A stretch of 64,000 nt of DNA from Dasypus novemcinctus. Taxonomy: Eukaryota; Chordata; Mammalia; Cingulata; Dasypodidae. The stretch covers positions 49,427,212 through 49,491,211 of the forward strand of contig NC_080680.1 in NCBI RefSeq assembly GCF_030445035.2. Direction: 5' to 3'. Made by a program: the position numbers and the translations under genes. Under the pieces are notes generated by a model. It was not told where the DNA came from and searched no databases. It saw nothing but the letters and a program-made list of their open reading frames with translations. Positions 1-10,800 of this stretch are shown here, in pieces. Each line of letters opens with the position of its first letter. Position 1 is the first letter of the stretch.

Positions 1-112
1 AGGAAGTTGTTTTTATAATTATTATTCTTTTTGAGGAGAGAGATTCAAGATGGAGAATAGCAGAGGAAGGGAGGGCAAATAAAAGCAGAAGACTGTATTT
101 TCTCTACATCTA
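1..112. other. Unassigned flank
   Basis: A/G-rich sequence with no recognisable gene or repeat. Confidence 0.4.
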
Positions 113-340
113 AGAGGCAGTGTTGCAAAGAGGGAAGAGCATGGATTTTAGGGTCAAACCTGAATTCAGATCTTGGTTCAGCTATTTACTAGTTGCTGAA
201 AAAGTCAATTGCAGTTCCCACCTTCAAAATTAGACATAATAATAGTTGTTACATGGAATTATAGAGAGGACTGGGATAACATATAAAAGGCTAACATAGT
301 ACATGCTATATGGCAGATGCTTAACAAATGGTTGTTGCAT
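113..340 (+). repeat. MIR SINE, sense
   Basis: Layout of an old mammalian-wide interspersed repeat: a tRNA-like head around 'agagcatggattttagg', a core with 'cagctatttactag', and a degraded tail ending near 'gcagatgcttaac'. Much diverged; identification by pattern memory. Confidence 0.65.
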
Positions 341-484
341 CATCCCCATCAAAGCAATCATCTCTATAACTGTGGCACTAACCAATGAGAAAGCGGTGAA
401 GACATGGGCTGTTGCATGTTTTCTGGCTACCTAGACTTAGCTCTCACCTAGTGGACTGCTGCTGATTCCCAATATTCAGTGTTT

Positions 485-2120
485 TTATTTTAATTTTTTT
501 TTTATTTTTAAAGAAGCTTTAGATTACATGTTACATAAAAAATGTAAGGGATTCCCATATGCCTATTCCCTCCCCCTCCCACAATTTCCCATATCAACAA
601 CATCCCTCATTAGTGTGGTACATTTGTTATAATTGATGAACACATATTGAAACATTGCTGCTAACTATGGATTAGAGTTCACATTAAAGTTTGCACTCTG
701 CCCCACACAGTTTTGTAAGTTATGACTAAATACACAATGGCCTGTATCTGGCACTGCAATGTCATGCAGGACAACTCCAATGTCCTGAAAATGCCCCCAT
801 ATTATACCTATTCTTCCCACTCCTATCCCTCAGAACATCTGATGGCCACTGCCTTTATATCAATGATAAGAGTTCTTCCATTGCTAGAATAGAAATAAGT
901 CTAGAGTAGAATAATAATAAGTTCACTCTAGTCCATTGTTCATTCCCCAATCTTGAGGATTTGAGAATGGTGATGTCCACTCTGCTTCTAATTGAGAGGG
1001 AGCTTAGATCTTATGGGGCAGATGGATGGAACTATCTTGCTTGCAGTTGCAGACACTCTCTGTTCCTTGGGATGGGTGTTGTCCATGTCATCTTCTTGTT
1101 AGTTGTCCTGGGTGAGTCCAATGAACTGGAGAGTAGGTATTGAGAACTCCGCTGAAATTCAAGACTCAACTACTGGCACATGGACAGATCAAAGATTTAA
1201 GTATCTGAGATGTGTATTTATCAAGTTTAGTGCTAATTATCAGTTCAAATAAAAGGGGCAGAAAAGTCAGGTGTAGAGAACCTATAAATGAGTCTAACTC
1301 TGTCACACTGGGGAGAATAAATTCCAAAGTAAGGCACTGACAGGGTGTCGAATTCCTGAGTTGTCTGCCCTGCTTATAGTTTCTGGATATCTCTAGAGCC
1401 CCCAGGAACCCTGCTATTTGAGGCACTGTGTTCTCTGGCAGCCAATGAGCTCTTTCTGAGACATGCATATATGTAACCTCTGGAATGTCCTCCTACTCAC
1501 TTTGAAGTATCTTAGTCATAAAAACTCATTTGCGTTTAACATTTCCCCTTTTGGTCAGGGTCTTCTTCCAGATGCATTGCTAGTTGACACTTGGTAATAA
1601 TCCCTTGTGCCAGGGAGGCTCATCCCTGGGAGTCATGTCCCATGCAGAGGGGAGATAGTGCATTTATATGCTGAGTTTGGCTTAGAGAGAGGCCATATTT
1701 GAGCAACAAGGAGGATTTCAAGAGGTAATTCTAAGTATATAGTTCTAGGCTAACTTTCAATTTCACAAGAAAAGGTTCATAAGTACAATCATGAGGATGA
1801 AGGGCCTGGTATAATCATTTGCCTTCCTTCACTAGGCACTGCCCTTGCACTTGGGGGATTCTTGCTGTCCTATTACAGAACATAGCAGAACTCTCTAAGA
1901 CGGAAATTCAACATTCTTTCAGTTACTGTGTGGATCTCCACCCACCGAGACAATGCCCCATGAATACTTGAACATATTTATATGCCTTAGAGGCATGCCC
2001 CAGGTAAACCCTTTCCTATATATCCCCCCATCACTGATGCCCTGGACCTGTCATCTTCCCCTGCCAATGTTGTGACTCTTCTGTGACCTAAAACCTATCC
2101 AAAAATGGATAGGTTTTAAA
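485..2120 (-). mobile_element. L1 3' UTR, antisense copy A
   Basis: Starts with a T-rich stretch (the L1 A-tail read backwards), then a C-rich tract. It then follows the same sequence order as the copies at 2465, 5105, 7490, 9345, 14750 and 19370, for example 'agtgtggtacatttgtta' near 612 and 'gtgagtccaatgaactgg' near 1111. No coding capacity. That this is an L1 3' UTR is inferred from copy B, where the same sequence follows an ORF2 C-terminal remnant. Confidence 0.75.
2089..2118. other. 12-bp perfect inverted repeat
   Basis: Arms 2089-2100 and 2107-2118 (taaaacctatcc / ggataggtttta) are perfectly complementary around a 6-nt A-rich loop. The corresponding place in the related copy near 5840 does not form this hairpin, so it is private to this copy. 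Confidence 0.7.
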
Positions 2121-2464
2121 AAATTGAATTAAAAAATTAAAAAAAATTTTTAGACATGTGTCTTTCTACACTGTATGATCTGTTGTCCTGTATGTACAGT
2201 GACATTTTCTTCTTTATATTCCCCAGATGTCTTGTTTTTTTCATTTTTTCTTCAGAGAAGCTTGAAGATACAGGAAATTCACATACAGAATATAGGAGAT
2301 TTGCATATATCCAATGGCCTTCCCCCTTTCCCCTTTCCCTTATTAATGTTTCACATGTAGGTGGTGTATTTATTACAATTGATGTACAAATATTGAAGTA
2401 TTACTACTAATCATAGCCACTGGTTTAAATTATGATTTACATTTTGGATTGTACACTTTCAAAG
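2121..2464 (-). mobile_element. L1 3' UTR proximal module, antisense
   Basis: Contains 'gttgtcctgtatgtacagtg' (2183), also found at 6054, followed by a second, diverged version of the 3'-end module ('attacaattgatgtacaaa' near 2374 versus 'ataattgatgaacacat' near 631). The order distal module - AT-rich spacer - shared motif - second module recurs at 5105-6725. It therefore probably belongs to the same L1 as copy A. Confidence 0.6.
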
Positions 2465-4190
2465 TTTTTTAACATTTATTTTTAAAAGATACATAAATCA
2501 CACAAAATGTTACATTAAAAAATATAAGAGGTTCCCATATACTACACTCCCCACACCTCCCACTCCCACATTAACAACTTCTTTCATTAGTGTGGTACAT
2601 TCATTGCATTTGATGAATATGTTTTGGAGCACTGCTACACAGCATGGACTATAGTTTACATTGTAGTTTACATTCTCTCCCAGTCCACTCAGTGGGTTAT
2701 GGCAAGATATATAATGTCCTGTATCTCTCCCAGCAATATCATCTAGAACAACTCCAAGCCCCAGAAATGCCCCTATATCACACCTCTACTTCCCACTCCC
2801 TGCCTTCAGCAACTCCCATGGCCACTGTCTCCAAATCAATAATATAATTTCTTCCATTGTCAGAGTCACAACAATTCTTCAGTAGAACCAGTAAGTCCAC
2901 TCTAATCCATATTTTATTCCTCCATCCTGAGGACCCTGGGATAGTGATGCCCACTCCACCTCTAAATTGAGAGGGGGCTTAGATCCCACATGGCTGATGG
3001 ATGGGATTCTCCTGCTTGCAGTTGTAGACTCTCTTGGTTCCTCGGTGTGGTGGATGACAATCCTCACCTCCTTGTTAGTTGACCTGGGTAAGTCCAATGA
3101 ACTGGAGAGTAGGTGTTGCAACTCTGCTGAGGCTCAGGGCCCAGCTGGCATATGGACAGTCAAGAGATTCAAGTCTCCTGAGCATACACCAACCCCAGCA
3201 CCAACCACAGGTTCAGTAAAAGTGACAGAAGAGGCATGTGTAGAGAAGTCACATCTGAGTCCAACTCCATCACACTCAGGAGCACAAATTCCAATGTAAG
3301 GCTCACTGGCAAGGCACCAAACTCTGGATCTATCTGCCATGACCATAGGACCTTGGTGTCTCCAGAGCCCACAGGAGCCCCACTATTTGGAGTAGTATCT
3401 ACTTGACAAAACTTGAAAGGGCCTATCTGTTATTGCAAGATCATGCTGAACAATTCTAATAAAAATGCACTAAAAATGCCTTATAAATAGACCATTCCAT
3501 TCAGTCTAGTCTTCCTTCTCCTCTGCTAAGAACCTACAGTAAGGACTACTTTTCAATTTTTGAAAACTGAGTCATATTTACTTGCAGTAATATTGAGGGC
3601 TTGATATATTGGTCTGTTTTCCTTTATTAGGCACTGCCTGATAACTCAAGGGATTCTTGTTCCTCTAATTGAGAACATAACATGACTCCCCAGGATGGGA
3701 ATTTGAAATTTTCTTGTTTATTGTGTGAGTCTCTACCCACTGATATGACACTATAACAAGATGAACACTTACATATTCCATAGAAGCCTGCCCCAGATGT
3801 CCCCTGTCCCACACACCCCCACCACCACATTACACATTACATCAGTAACCCTAAGATTCCCAATATTGTAGTTTTAACCACAGATATGCAAATCCCCAGA
3901 GTTCACCTCTCCTTCCTCAAATGCCCTTTCCAGTTCCATGGATAGTCCAACCCAACCACCCACTATCAGCTCACTCCCCTCCACTCCCTTTCTCTCTTCC
4001 ATAAACCTATCTTCCAGACTCTAGCTCTATGAGTTGGCTCAATTTGCTTAATTTCTATCAGCGAGGTCATGTAATATTTTTCCTTCAGTGCCTGGCTTAC
4101 TTCACTCAATATAAGGTCTTCACGATTCATCCATGCCACAAGTAAAAAAATAAGAAGGCTGGAATGTGCCATGATGCTATTTTATAGCCA
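2465..4190 (-). mobile_element. L1 3' end with ORF2 tail, antisense copy B
   Basis: Begins with antisense A-tail sequence ('aacatttatttttaaaagat'), then the lineage-specific 3' UTR. It reaches back into coding sequence at ~4020-4140. Roughly 1.5 kb separates the ORF2 remnant from the A-tail, which is long for a mammalian L1 3' UTR. This copy is the key evidence that the whole repeat group is L1. Confidence 0.75.
4020..4140 (-). pseudogene. L1 ORF2 C-terminal remnant
   Basis: Reading the minus strand from ~4136 gives residues AWMNREDLILSEVSQALKEK, then YYMTSL. This fits the conserved extreme C-terminus of mammalian L1 ORF2p (pattern WMxLExxxLSExSQxxKxKYxMxSL). The upstream endonuclease, reverse transcriptase and most of the C-terminal domain are absent because of 5' truncation. 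It is a non-functional fragment, identified from the family pattern in memory. Confidence 0.7.
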
Positions 4191-4489
4191 TTGCTCTTGC
4201 TAGATTATAAGCAAACCCTCCTTCTTACACTTCTAAAAAAATACAAGGGACCCAGGATGTGAGAGAGACAGATGAGAATATAGAAATAGTTGGAATGATT
4301 TGGTAGGATCCTCAGTCATTGATCCATCCCTGAGAGTCTGGGTTAGAGGTAATCAGAAGGCAAATATATTTAAAGAAAGGGAGAGATGATTCATGGCTCT
4401 CTCCCCATTGGACCAATGGTTAATGCAGGTGTTTTGAGCAGAAAATATTATGTAGTAACCAGAACATGTTGTAAAATACACTTTATGGG
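4191..4489. other. Unassigned sequence
   Basis: No gene or confident repeat seen. Confidence 0.4.
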
Positions 4490-4650
4490 TTCATCTCTCT
4501 GTGACACAGATATTTTATCATGAATTTTGTAGATTAAGAAATAGAGACTTGGAGTAGCTAAATAAATTGCCCAAGTCCACATAACTTATGAAGATTACAG
4601 CTGGGATTAACATCGAGCTGTATTTTGCTACAAAAGCTCTAGATGTTGTA
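4490..4650 (-). repeat. MIR SINE, antisense
   Basis: Antisense MIR core pattern: 'attaagaaatagagacttgg ... aattgcccaagtccacata', the reverse of the usual 'gtgaccttgggcaa' region. Eroded. Confidence 0.55.
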
Positions 4651-5104
4651 CTACAACAATTTAGAGCATGTGATGCAGGCAAGAGGCCAGCTTTGCATTA
4701 TGCATTTTGGAGTTGTTCCTCTTGGGTGATAGAGTAAAAGAGAAATTTTGGCCCCATTATTACAAAAACATGGTGAGTGGAAAGATGCTTAACCTACCTG
4801 CCAGAGCCACCTTATCTAGAAAAAAACAGTGAAAGCCCTGAAGACAATTTTTTAAAACTCTTCAGGTGTGGTGTTATAATTCTCATTGCTTCATTGAATG
4901 ATATATACATTGAATCTCTTGGATTTCCTTGGCCTGTAATCACAAATATAGTTGTGTTAGCATTAAAAATCTACTTTCAATCTCTGAACCTCAGTTCCAA
5001 ATCTTAACGGGCCAGAAGTCCAAGTTTCTGTAGAGTTTCCCTACCCTCAAGTATTACTGTAATTACTAGTAATGGACTCTCAGTTTAATTCTGTTATCAT
5101 TTTG
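4651..5104. other. Unassigned sequence
   Basis: No gene, RNA or confident repeat recognised. A 76-codon open frame at 4777-5007 has no features of a real protein. Confidence 0.4.
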
Positions 5105-6725
5105 CTGTTTAACTAGCTGAGCCTGACACAAGCTGTGTGTCTCCATAGCCCTCAGGAGCACCAGTACCTGGGATTGTATCTACTTTGCCTGTCTCTGGGA
5201 TCCTGCTGAGGCATGCATAAGCACAACCCCTCTGATGACCTCCTGATTCTTCTTTGAAGACTCTTAGCCATATAAGCTCATTTGTCTTTACCATTTCCCC
5301 CTTTTATTCAAGGTCTCTTTCAAGTTGCATCACCAGTTAGTGATTGGTAGTAATCCCTTGGCGCCAGGAAGGCTCATCCCCAGGAGTCATGTCTCACGCT
5401 AGAGGGAAGGTAATGCATTTATACGCTGAGTTTGGCTTAGAGAGTGGCCACATTTGAGCAACATGGAGGCTCTCAGGAGGTAACTCTTAGGCATCCTGCA
5501 ACTCTAGGCCTAGTTGAAATTTCAAGCACACCAGTGCATAAGCATAGTCATAAGTATCAAGAGCTTATCATTGAAACATCCTTCTTCATTGGTCTTTGCC
5601 GTTGCACTTGGGGGATTGTTGCTGTTCCACTGGGGAATGTGACAGAGCTCCCCTGGGTAGGAACTCAGCACTCCCTCAGTTGTCATTTATAACTGTAACT
5701 ACAATGAAAATACCCAACATATATCCAAACATTTTTATGTACCTTATATACATACCCTGGAGAACTCCCTCCCAGCCATGTGCCCCCCATGAATAACACC
5801 CCACTCCAGCGTTCCTCCCCTGCCATAGTTGAACCTCTCTGTGGTTCAAAACTTCTTAAAAAATGAAGCCTAATATATTGCCAAATTCAATTAATAGGAA
5901 AATTAAATAGCGGTGATACATTTAAAGATTAGAAATAGAATACATACTAATTTAGAAAAACTTAAATAAAGTAAAAATAAATTGGGGTATTAAAAATGAA
6001 AAATATCATAAAATTTTGTTTTTGATATTTTGCCTTTTATCTCTGTAATAGGAGTTGTCCTGTATGTACAGTGGCAAGGCAATTTCTTTCATTTCTTCCT
6101 CAGTGTCTACCTCCTTTCTTTTTTTTTCCTCTAATTTAAAATTTTTTCCTCATAAAAGTTTTACATCACAGTAATTCACATATACAATATAGGGGTCTCC
6201 CATATATCCAACATCGAACCCTTTTCCCCCTTCCCCAGCAATGATCTTTTTACATATTCATGTTATATTTGTTGTAGCTGATGTACAGATATTGAAACAT
6301 CGCCATTAAACATGGTTCCATATTGGTTTACATTATAGTTTATATTTTAGACTATACAATTTTTAAAATTTTCAGTTACCTTGTGTTTTACATTATGGTT
6401 CATATTTTAGCCTATAGAGTTTTGTACATTTTTTATGTAATTTAACATATCCTATATCCATCATTGCATGATCTTGTGGAACACTTCCATTGCCCCCCAG
6501 TTACCTTGCTTCCATCTATTCTATTCCTCTCTACTCCTCCCCTCAGGTACCACAGTGACAATCAATCTTCTTTAAATTTGAATACTCTCTTCCCAGTGGT
6601 GCAGATGAAAAAGTTTTTCAATCAGTCACCCAGAACCCTAACTCTTCTTCAATCCATAAGTCCTGTTGAAATATTAATGTATTTATAGGTTATGATGTTG
6701 ATATACATTCCTACTTCAGTTCTTC
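5105..6725 (-). mobile_element. L1 3' UTR, antisense copy C (two modules)
   Basis: 5105-5870 matches the internal part of copies A and B ('catccccaggagtcatgtc' near 5377; 'gagtttggcttagagagtgg' near 5427). After an AT-rich spacer, 'gttgtcctgtatgtacagtg' (6054) leads into a second 3'-end-like module (6140-6725). The distal end with its A-tail is missing. Confidence 0.65.
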
Positions 6726-6845
6726 TAATTTGAAAGGTGCATAGGATCCTGAACTCAAATGAGTAGATGTGAAATTTTAGGCTTTACTATGAAAATGTTT
6801 GAAATCAGGAGTTCACTTAGTGACTCAAATCATATATGCTTAAAG
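6726..6845. other. Unassigned sequence
   Basis: Short spacer with nothing recognisable. Confidence 0.4.
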
Positions 6846-6972
6846 CAGGGTCAGCAAATTTTTTTTCTGGGAAAGACCAGATAGTAATTAGTTTAATGTC
6901 TCTGTTGTCACTACTCTACTCAGCTGTTGTAATGTGAAAGTAGCCATAGACAAATGCATGTGGCAGAGTTTT
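6846..6972 (+). mobile_element. hAT-type MITE, first part
   Basis: Left part of a small non-autonomous DNA transposon of the 'ggtcggcaaact...agatagtaaatattttaggc' type. The same element occurs at 48080-48295. Interrupted at ~6972 by an L1 end; the rest is at 7918-8007. Confidence 0.6.
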
Positions 6973-7917
6973 TTTTAACAAATCAATTTTGATGATATCT
7001 ATAAGTAAAGCATAAATTCATCCAAAGTATACAATCAGTGGTATTTGGTGTAATCACATATTTGTACATGTATCACTTCAGTCATTCTTAGAGTACTTTC
7101 ATTATTCCAATAATAATAATAAACAAAAACAAACAAAACTCATCACCTCTCAATGTCTCTGTGCTTCCCCTGACATACATAGCTGCTCTTCTTTATTCTT
7201 CTCTCTGGTATATTTGCATTTATATTTTGTAAAAACAGCCTTATATTTGCAATATCACCCATATTCATATTTTATGTAACATTTTACTGTCTTATACAGT
7301 CCCATATTACAGTTTTTAGCTTTCTTCTAGTTATATACATGACCTTAGACTTTCCCTTTCAACCACTGTCATACCCATATAACAGTACTGCTAGTTACAA
7401 ACACTATGATATGCTTTCACCATTTCTATTCATTTCCAATGATTTACAAACAAACTTTTTACTACTGGTGTACAGATTAACCTTCAGCTTTCCATTTTCA
7501 TTAACGTGGTACATTTTTTACAAATGACGAACAAGTATCGAAGCATTGCTACTATAGTTTACATTATGGCTTACACTCTGCCCTGCACAATATTATAGAT
7601 TATGACAAAATGTATAAATGTATGACAAAGTGATGAGTCCATCATTGCAGGACAATTCCAACGTTTCAAAAATGCCCCAAAATTACACTTTTTCTTCCTG
7701 CTCCCTCTCCTCAGAACCTCTGGTGGCCACTACCTTTATATCAATGACAAAAATTCTAACATTGCTAGAATAATAAGTCTATAATAGAATGATAAAAAGT
7801 CTACTTTAGTTCATTGGGGCAGATGAATGGAACTATTTTCCTTGCAATTGCAGACACTCTGTTCTTCGGGATGGACACTGTCTATCATCATCTCCTTGTT
7901 AGTTGTCCTAGGTGAGT
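6973..7917 (-). mobile_element. L1 3' end, antisense, inserted in hAT MITE
   Basis: Starts with a T-run (6970-6976). From 7495 it carries the same module as copy A ('ggtacattttttacaaatga', then 'cagacactctgttcttcggg'). Flanked by a degraded duplication: 'gcatgtggcagagtttt' (6956-6972) and 'gtatgggtagagtttt' (7918-7933). 6973-7494 belongs to a different 3' UTR subtype than copies A-C. Confidence 0.65.
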
Positions 7918-8007
7918 GTATGGGTAGAGTTTTAATAAAACTTTATTTACAAAAATAAGGGGAGAAATGTATTTGGCCCATGAGCCATAGTTTGCTGACC
8001 ACTGGTC
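7918..8007 (+). mobile_element. hAT-type MITE, second part
   Basis: Continues the element begun at 6846: 'ttttaataaaactttatttac' region, then 'catgagccatagtttgctga', the right terminus complementary to the left one. Confidence 0.65.
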
Positions 8008-8260
8008 CAGAGCATGGCCTTTGGAAACACTTCTTGGTTTAAATTCTCATTCTGTCATTTATATCTATGCTATGTTCCTGCATGTTCTAAATCTCTCAGA
8101 GTTTTATCATCTGTAAAATGGGATTATATCATCAACCTCATTGAACTACTGTGGAGTGAGAGGATATATGTATAACACATACACCCATGCACATATACAC
8201 ACACCATAAAATAACCAGTCTAGCACAGAGCTAGCATCCTATAAAAGTTCATTCATTCTC
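8008..8260 (+). repeat. MIR SINE, sense
   Basis: MIR-like pattern including 'tttatcatctgtaaaatggg' (8102) and 'ttgaactactgtggagtgag'. A CA-rich simple tract lies at 8175-8205. Confidence 0.65.
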
Positions 8261-9344
8261 TTTCTTTACCCCTTCTCATTTCTCCTAATTGCAGGACTAT
8301 AACCAGAGCAATAGTAGAGTTTGGGCAGTTTTTATCTAAGGGTAGATACCAGAATTGGGAAGAAAAGGATTATGAGTTTCAGGATCAGACTCTGGAGTCC
8401 TGAAGTGAGATTTTCACCACATGTAGGTGTTTCTATTGATCCATTTATGGGGAATTGGGATTCAGACAAGGAGCAGACATGATAGCTGAAGGAAGGAAGA
8501 AACATTTATTTTTTACACTTGGCAAGAGGAACAACTCAAAATCGCCTTTCACTATAACAGACTACATTAGATCCTTTATCTTCAAGACTGTCAGTAGAAA
8601 AATAAAAATCAGAGTGGTCATTTGGAGGAAAGCCTGTGTTAGACTGGGACTCTGAGGAAGACGTCTCATGTGTGGACACATAACCCCGAACCTCACAGGG
8701 CAGCTGTGCACAGCTGACCACTAAAAGGCAGGGTGCCCTTTTGTGTTGGCTATGTAGATGGTTTGCTGAGTGGGGAGCAGAAAGCAGGGAGGCTCAGAGG
8801 CCCCATACACACTTTAAGAGGCTCCCTCTTCCTTCCCTTCCCTTTATGATGTGGGCTTTGCACAGATGGTGGGAGCCAGGTGCACATCTTCCTCTGCACA
8901 GTAGGCGCCAACGGAAACTTCAGGAGACCTTCCAACAAAACATCTTTACTTATATTCTGACTGCTAAAGTTTTTTAGTCTGATGAACATTTCCTGACTAC
9001 TTTAAGCTCCAAAGCTAAGGTTATAAGAATGGATACTCAATTTTTTTTTCTTGTTTTTGTTTTCTGATTATGATTACATAATGCTTCTATGGTGTTGGAG
9101 TTCCTGATTATTTGAGAACTTAAATGCACTTAGGTTGACAGGATTACTGGCCCTTCCTGCTCGGTTCAGCCTTTATTCAGTTATCTACCATCTTTGAGGC
9201 CTGCCTCTTCTACCTCCCTCACCACCTCTACCACCTTTCATGGATGCCCTAAGGAATTCTAAAGAACATTTACCAAATGAACTCACTATGGTATTGTCAA
9301 AGGGCAACTGTGCAATCCAGAGTATACCTCCAGGAACTGTTTGC
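8261..9344. other. Unassigned, mostly single-copy-looking
   Basis: No interspersed repeat or gene recognised. Overlapping short open frames near 8455-8989 on both strands show no domain, signal or splice context and look like chance. Confidence 0.4.
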
Positions 9345-9523
9345 TTTTTTATTTTTAAAGATGCTTTAGATTACATAAATGTTACATAAAAAATATAGGG
9401 GATTCCCATATGCCCCACTCCCTCCCCCTCCCACACTTTCCTACATCAACATCTTTTATTAGTGTGGTACATTTGTTACAATTGATGAGCACATATTGAA
9501 GCATTGTTACTAACTATGGACTG
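9345..9523 (-). mobile_element. L1 3' end fragment, antisense
   Basis: T-rich start, C-rich tract ('ccctccccctcccac' near 9420), then 'ttagtgtggtacatttgtta' (9459) to 'ctaactatgga'. A 5'-truncated copy of ~180 bp of the same 3' end as copy A. Confidence 0.75.
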
Positions 9524-9600
9524 TTGTGTTGAGTTCCTGCTTCCCATGCACAAGGTCCTGGGTTCAATCCTTGGTGCCTTCTAAAAAGATTAAATAAGCT
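9524..9600 (+). repeat. tRNA-SINE head fragment
   Basis: 'ttcctgcttcccatgcacaa' followed by a B-box-like 'gggttcaatcc' (9560-9570). This resembles the tRNA-derived head of a xenarthran SINE; the A-box side and tail are missing. Confidence 0.55.
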
Positions 9601-9609
9601 TTGTTATTG

Positions 9610-9850
9610 GCCAAATAGGAGTAAGGGTGGGGATTTTGGAACTTACATTCAAATCCTGATTTACAACTCACTTCCCAATGAGCCTTGAGCAAGTAATTTA
9701 AATTTGCAGAGCCCAAGTTTTCTCTTTGACAAAAAGTAAATGAGACTAGAACTTACACTATTGGATTGCTGTGAGAATTAATGAGATTATATAAAGTGCC
9801 TATTACAAAACTGATATGTCCTAAATTCTCAATACATGGATACTAGAATA
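9610..9850 (+). repeat. MIR SINE, sense
   Basis: 'aatcctgatttacaactcac...gagcaagtaatttaaat...ggattgctgtgagaattaatgag' follows the MIR order from core to 3' end. Confidence 0.65.
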
Positions 9851-10129
9851 ATTATCATTAGATCATGGAAAGGTAAGAAGTGTGGTGTGGATGAGACAGG
9901 GTGATTGGGAGAGAAGAGAGGGAGGAGATGAGGTTGGTGTCAGGGGTGTGTGTGTGGCTGCAGATAGATTATGAAGGGTCTGTGAGGCTCTGGAAAGTTT
10001 GAATTTTAGTTAATAGATAATGGCAAGTTCATTAGAGACATTAAAAAGGGGTCTGTGATTTAGAAAGAAAATCTGCTGTGTGAGAGACTTGTTAAGAGAG
10101 ATATTTGACCAGGCAGTGGAATTGGCATG
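9851..10129 (-). repeat. L2 LINE, antisense (part 1)
   Basis: 'gaagggtctgtgaggctctg ... taatggcaagttcattagag ... aaaatctgctgtgtg' matches antisense L2 from the region upstream of its 3' end. Split from 10326-10800 by a MIR. Confidence 0.6.
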
Positions 10130-10325
10130 TAGAGGCAGCAGAGTGTAGTACTCAAGAGCACAGATGCTGGAGCCAACCTGCCTGAGTTCAAATCCTGGCT
10201 CTGCCATTTATGAACTGCCTGTCTTTGGGCAAGTTGCTTAATCTCACGACATCTCAGTTTTCTTATCTGTAAAATGAGCTTACTTGTAGTGCCTTCTTCA
10301 CAGGGTTAAAAAGTCCTTAGGGCAG
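10130..10325 (+). repeat. MIR SINE, sense, inside L2
   Basis: Well preserved: 'cagagtgtagtactcaagag' head, 'gagttcaaatcctggctctg' (10184), 'ctgtctttgggcaagttgct', and 'tcttatctgtaaaatgagct' (10260). Confidence 0.85.
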
Positions 10326-10800
10326 TACTTAGCATTTACTAGACTAAAAGATTGTTCATAAGAGACAGTTTCACTTGACCACAAACTTGGGCTGAAGATG
10401 CAGGAGAATGGATGATGGATGTGAGGCCCCATCGTGGGCTTCTCAGTACAGGCAATTGCTATCAACTGACATGGGAACACAGGAGGAGGGACAGGTTTTG
10501 GGGATTTCATAAAAAGTCTGGAACCTGGGAGAAGATCTGTGATACAGCTGTAATTTGGGGAATTGCCCTTAGGAAGTATTGGGAGTGGACGAGCTCACCC
10601 AAGAAAATTAGGTTTTCACAAAGTAAGAGTGCTTTAGATAAACATTTGTTAGCTGAGTTGACGACTAGAATTTGGATAAGGAGGGAGTTGAATGACAGGA
10701 AGAGAACCAAGAGACATTGAGGTGTCAGGAGCCAAAAATAGAATTTTAAGACTGAGAGGGTGGTCAACAGGGTCAAAGTCCAAATAATTCTATGAATTTA
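10326..10800 (-). repeat. L2 LINE, antisense (part 2)
   Basis: Continues the antisense L2 order; for example 'gagagggtggtcaacagggtc' near 10753 corresponds to the L2 region read as 'gaccctgttgacc' in sense. Old and gapped. Confidence 0.5.

Noticed and set aside
465..3870. Shared 'gattcccaatatt' at ~465 and ~3857 as a target-site duplication of a large insertion
   Set aside because: The second copy is internal to L1 copy B, not at its end, so the match is better explained as chance or L1 sequence.
485..6725. Treating the clustered antisense repeats as an ERV or satellite array
   Set aside because: Copy B links the sequence to an ORF2 C-terminus and the sense copy at 15415 has an A-tail and 16-bp TSD, both L1 properties; no LTR boundaries or regular period.
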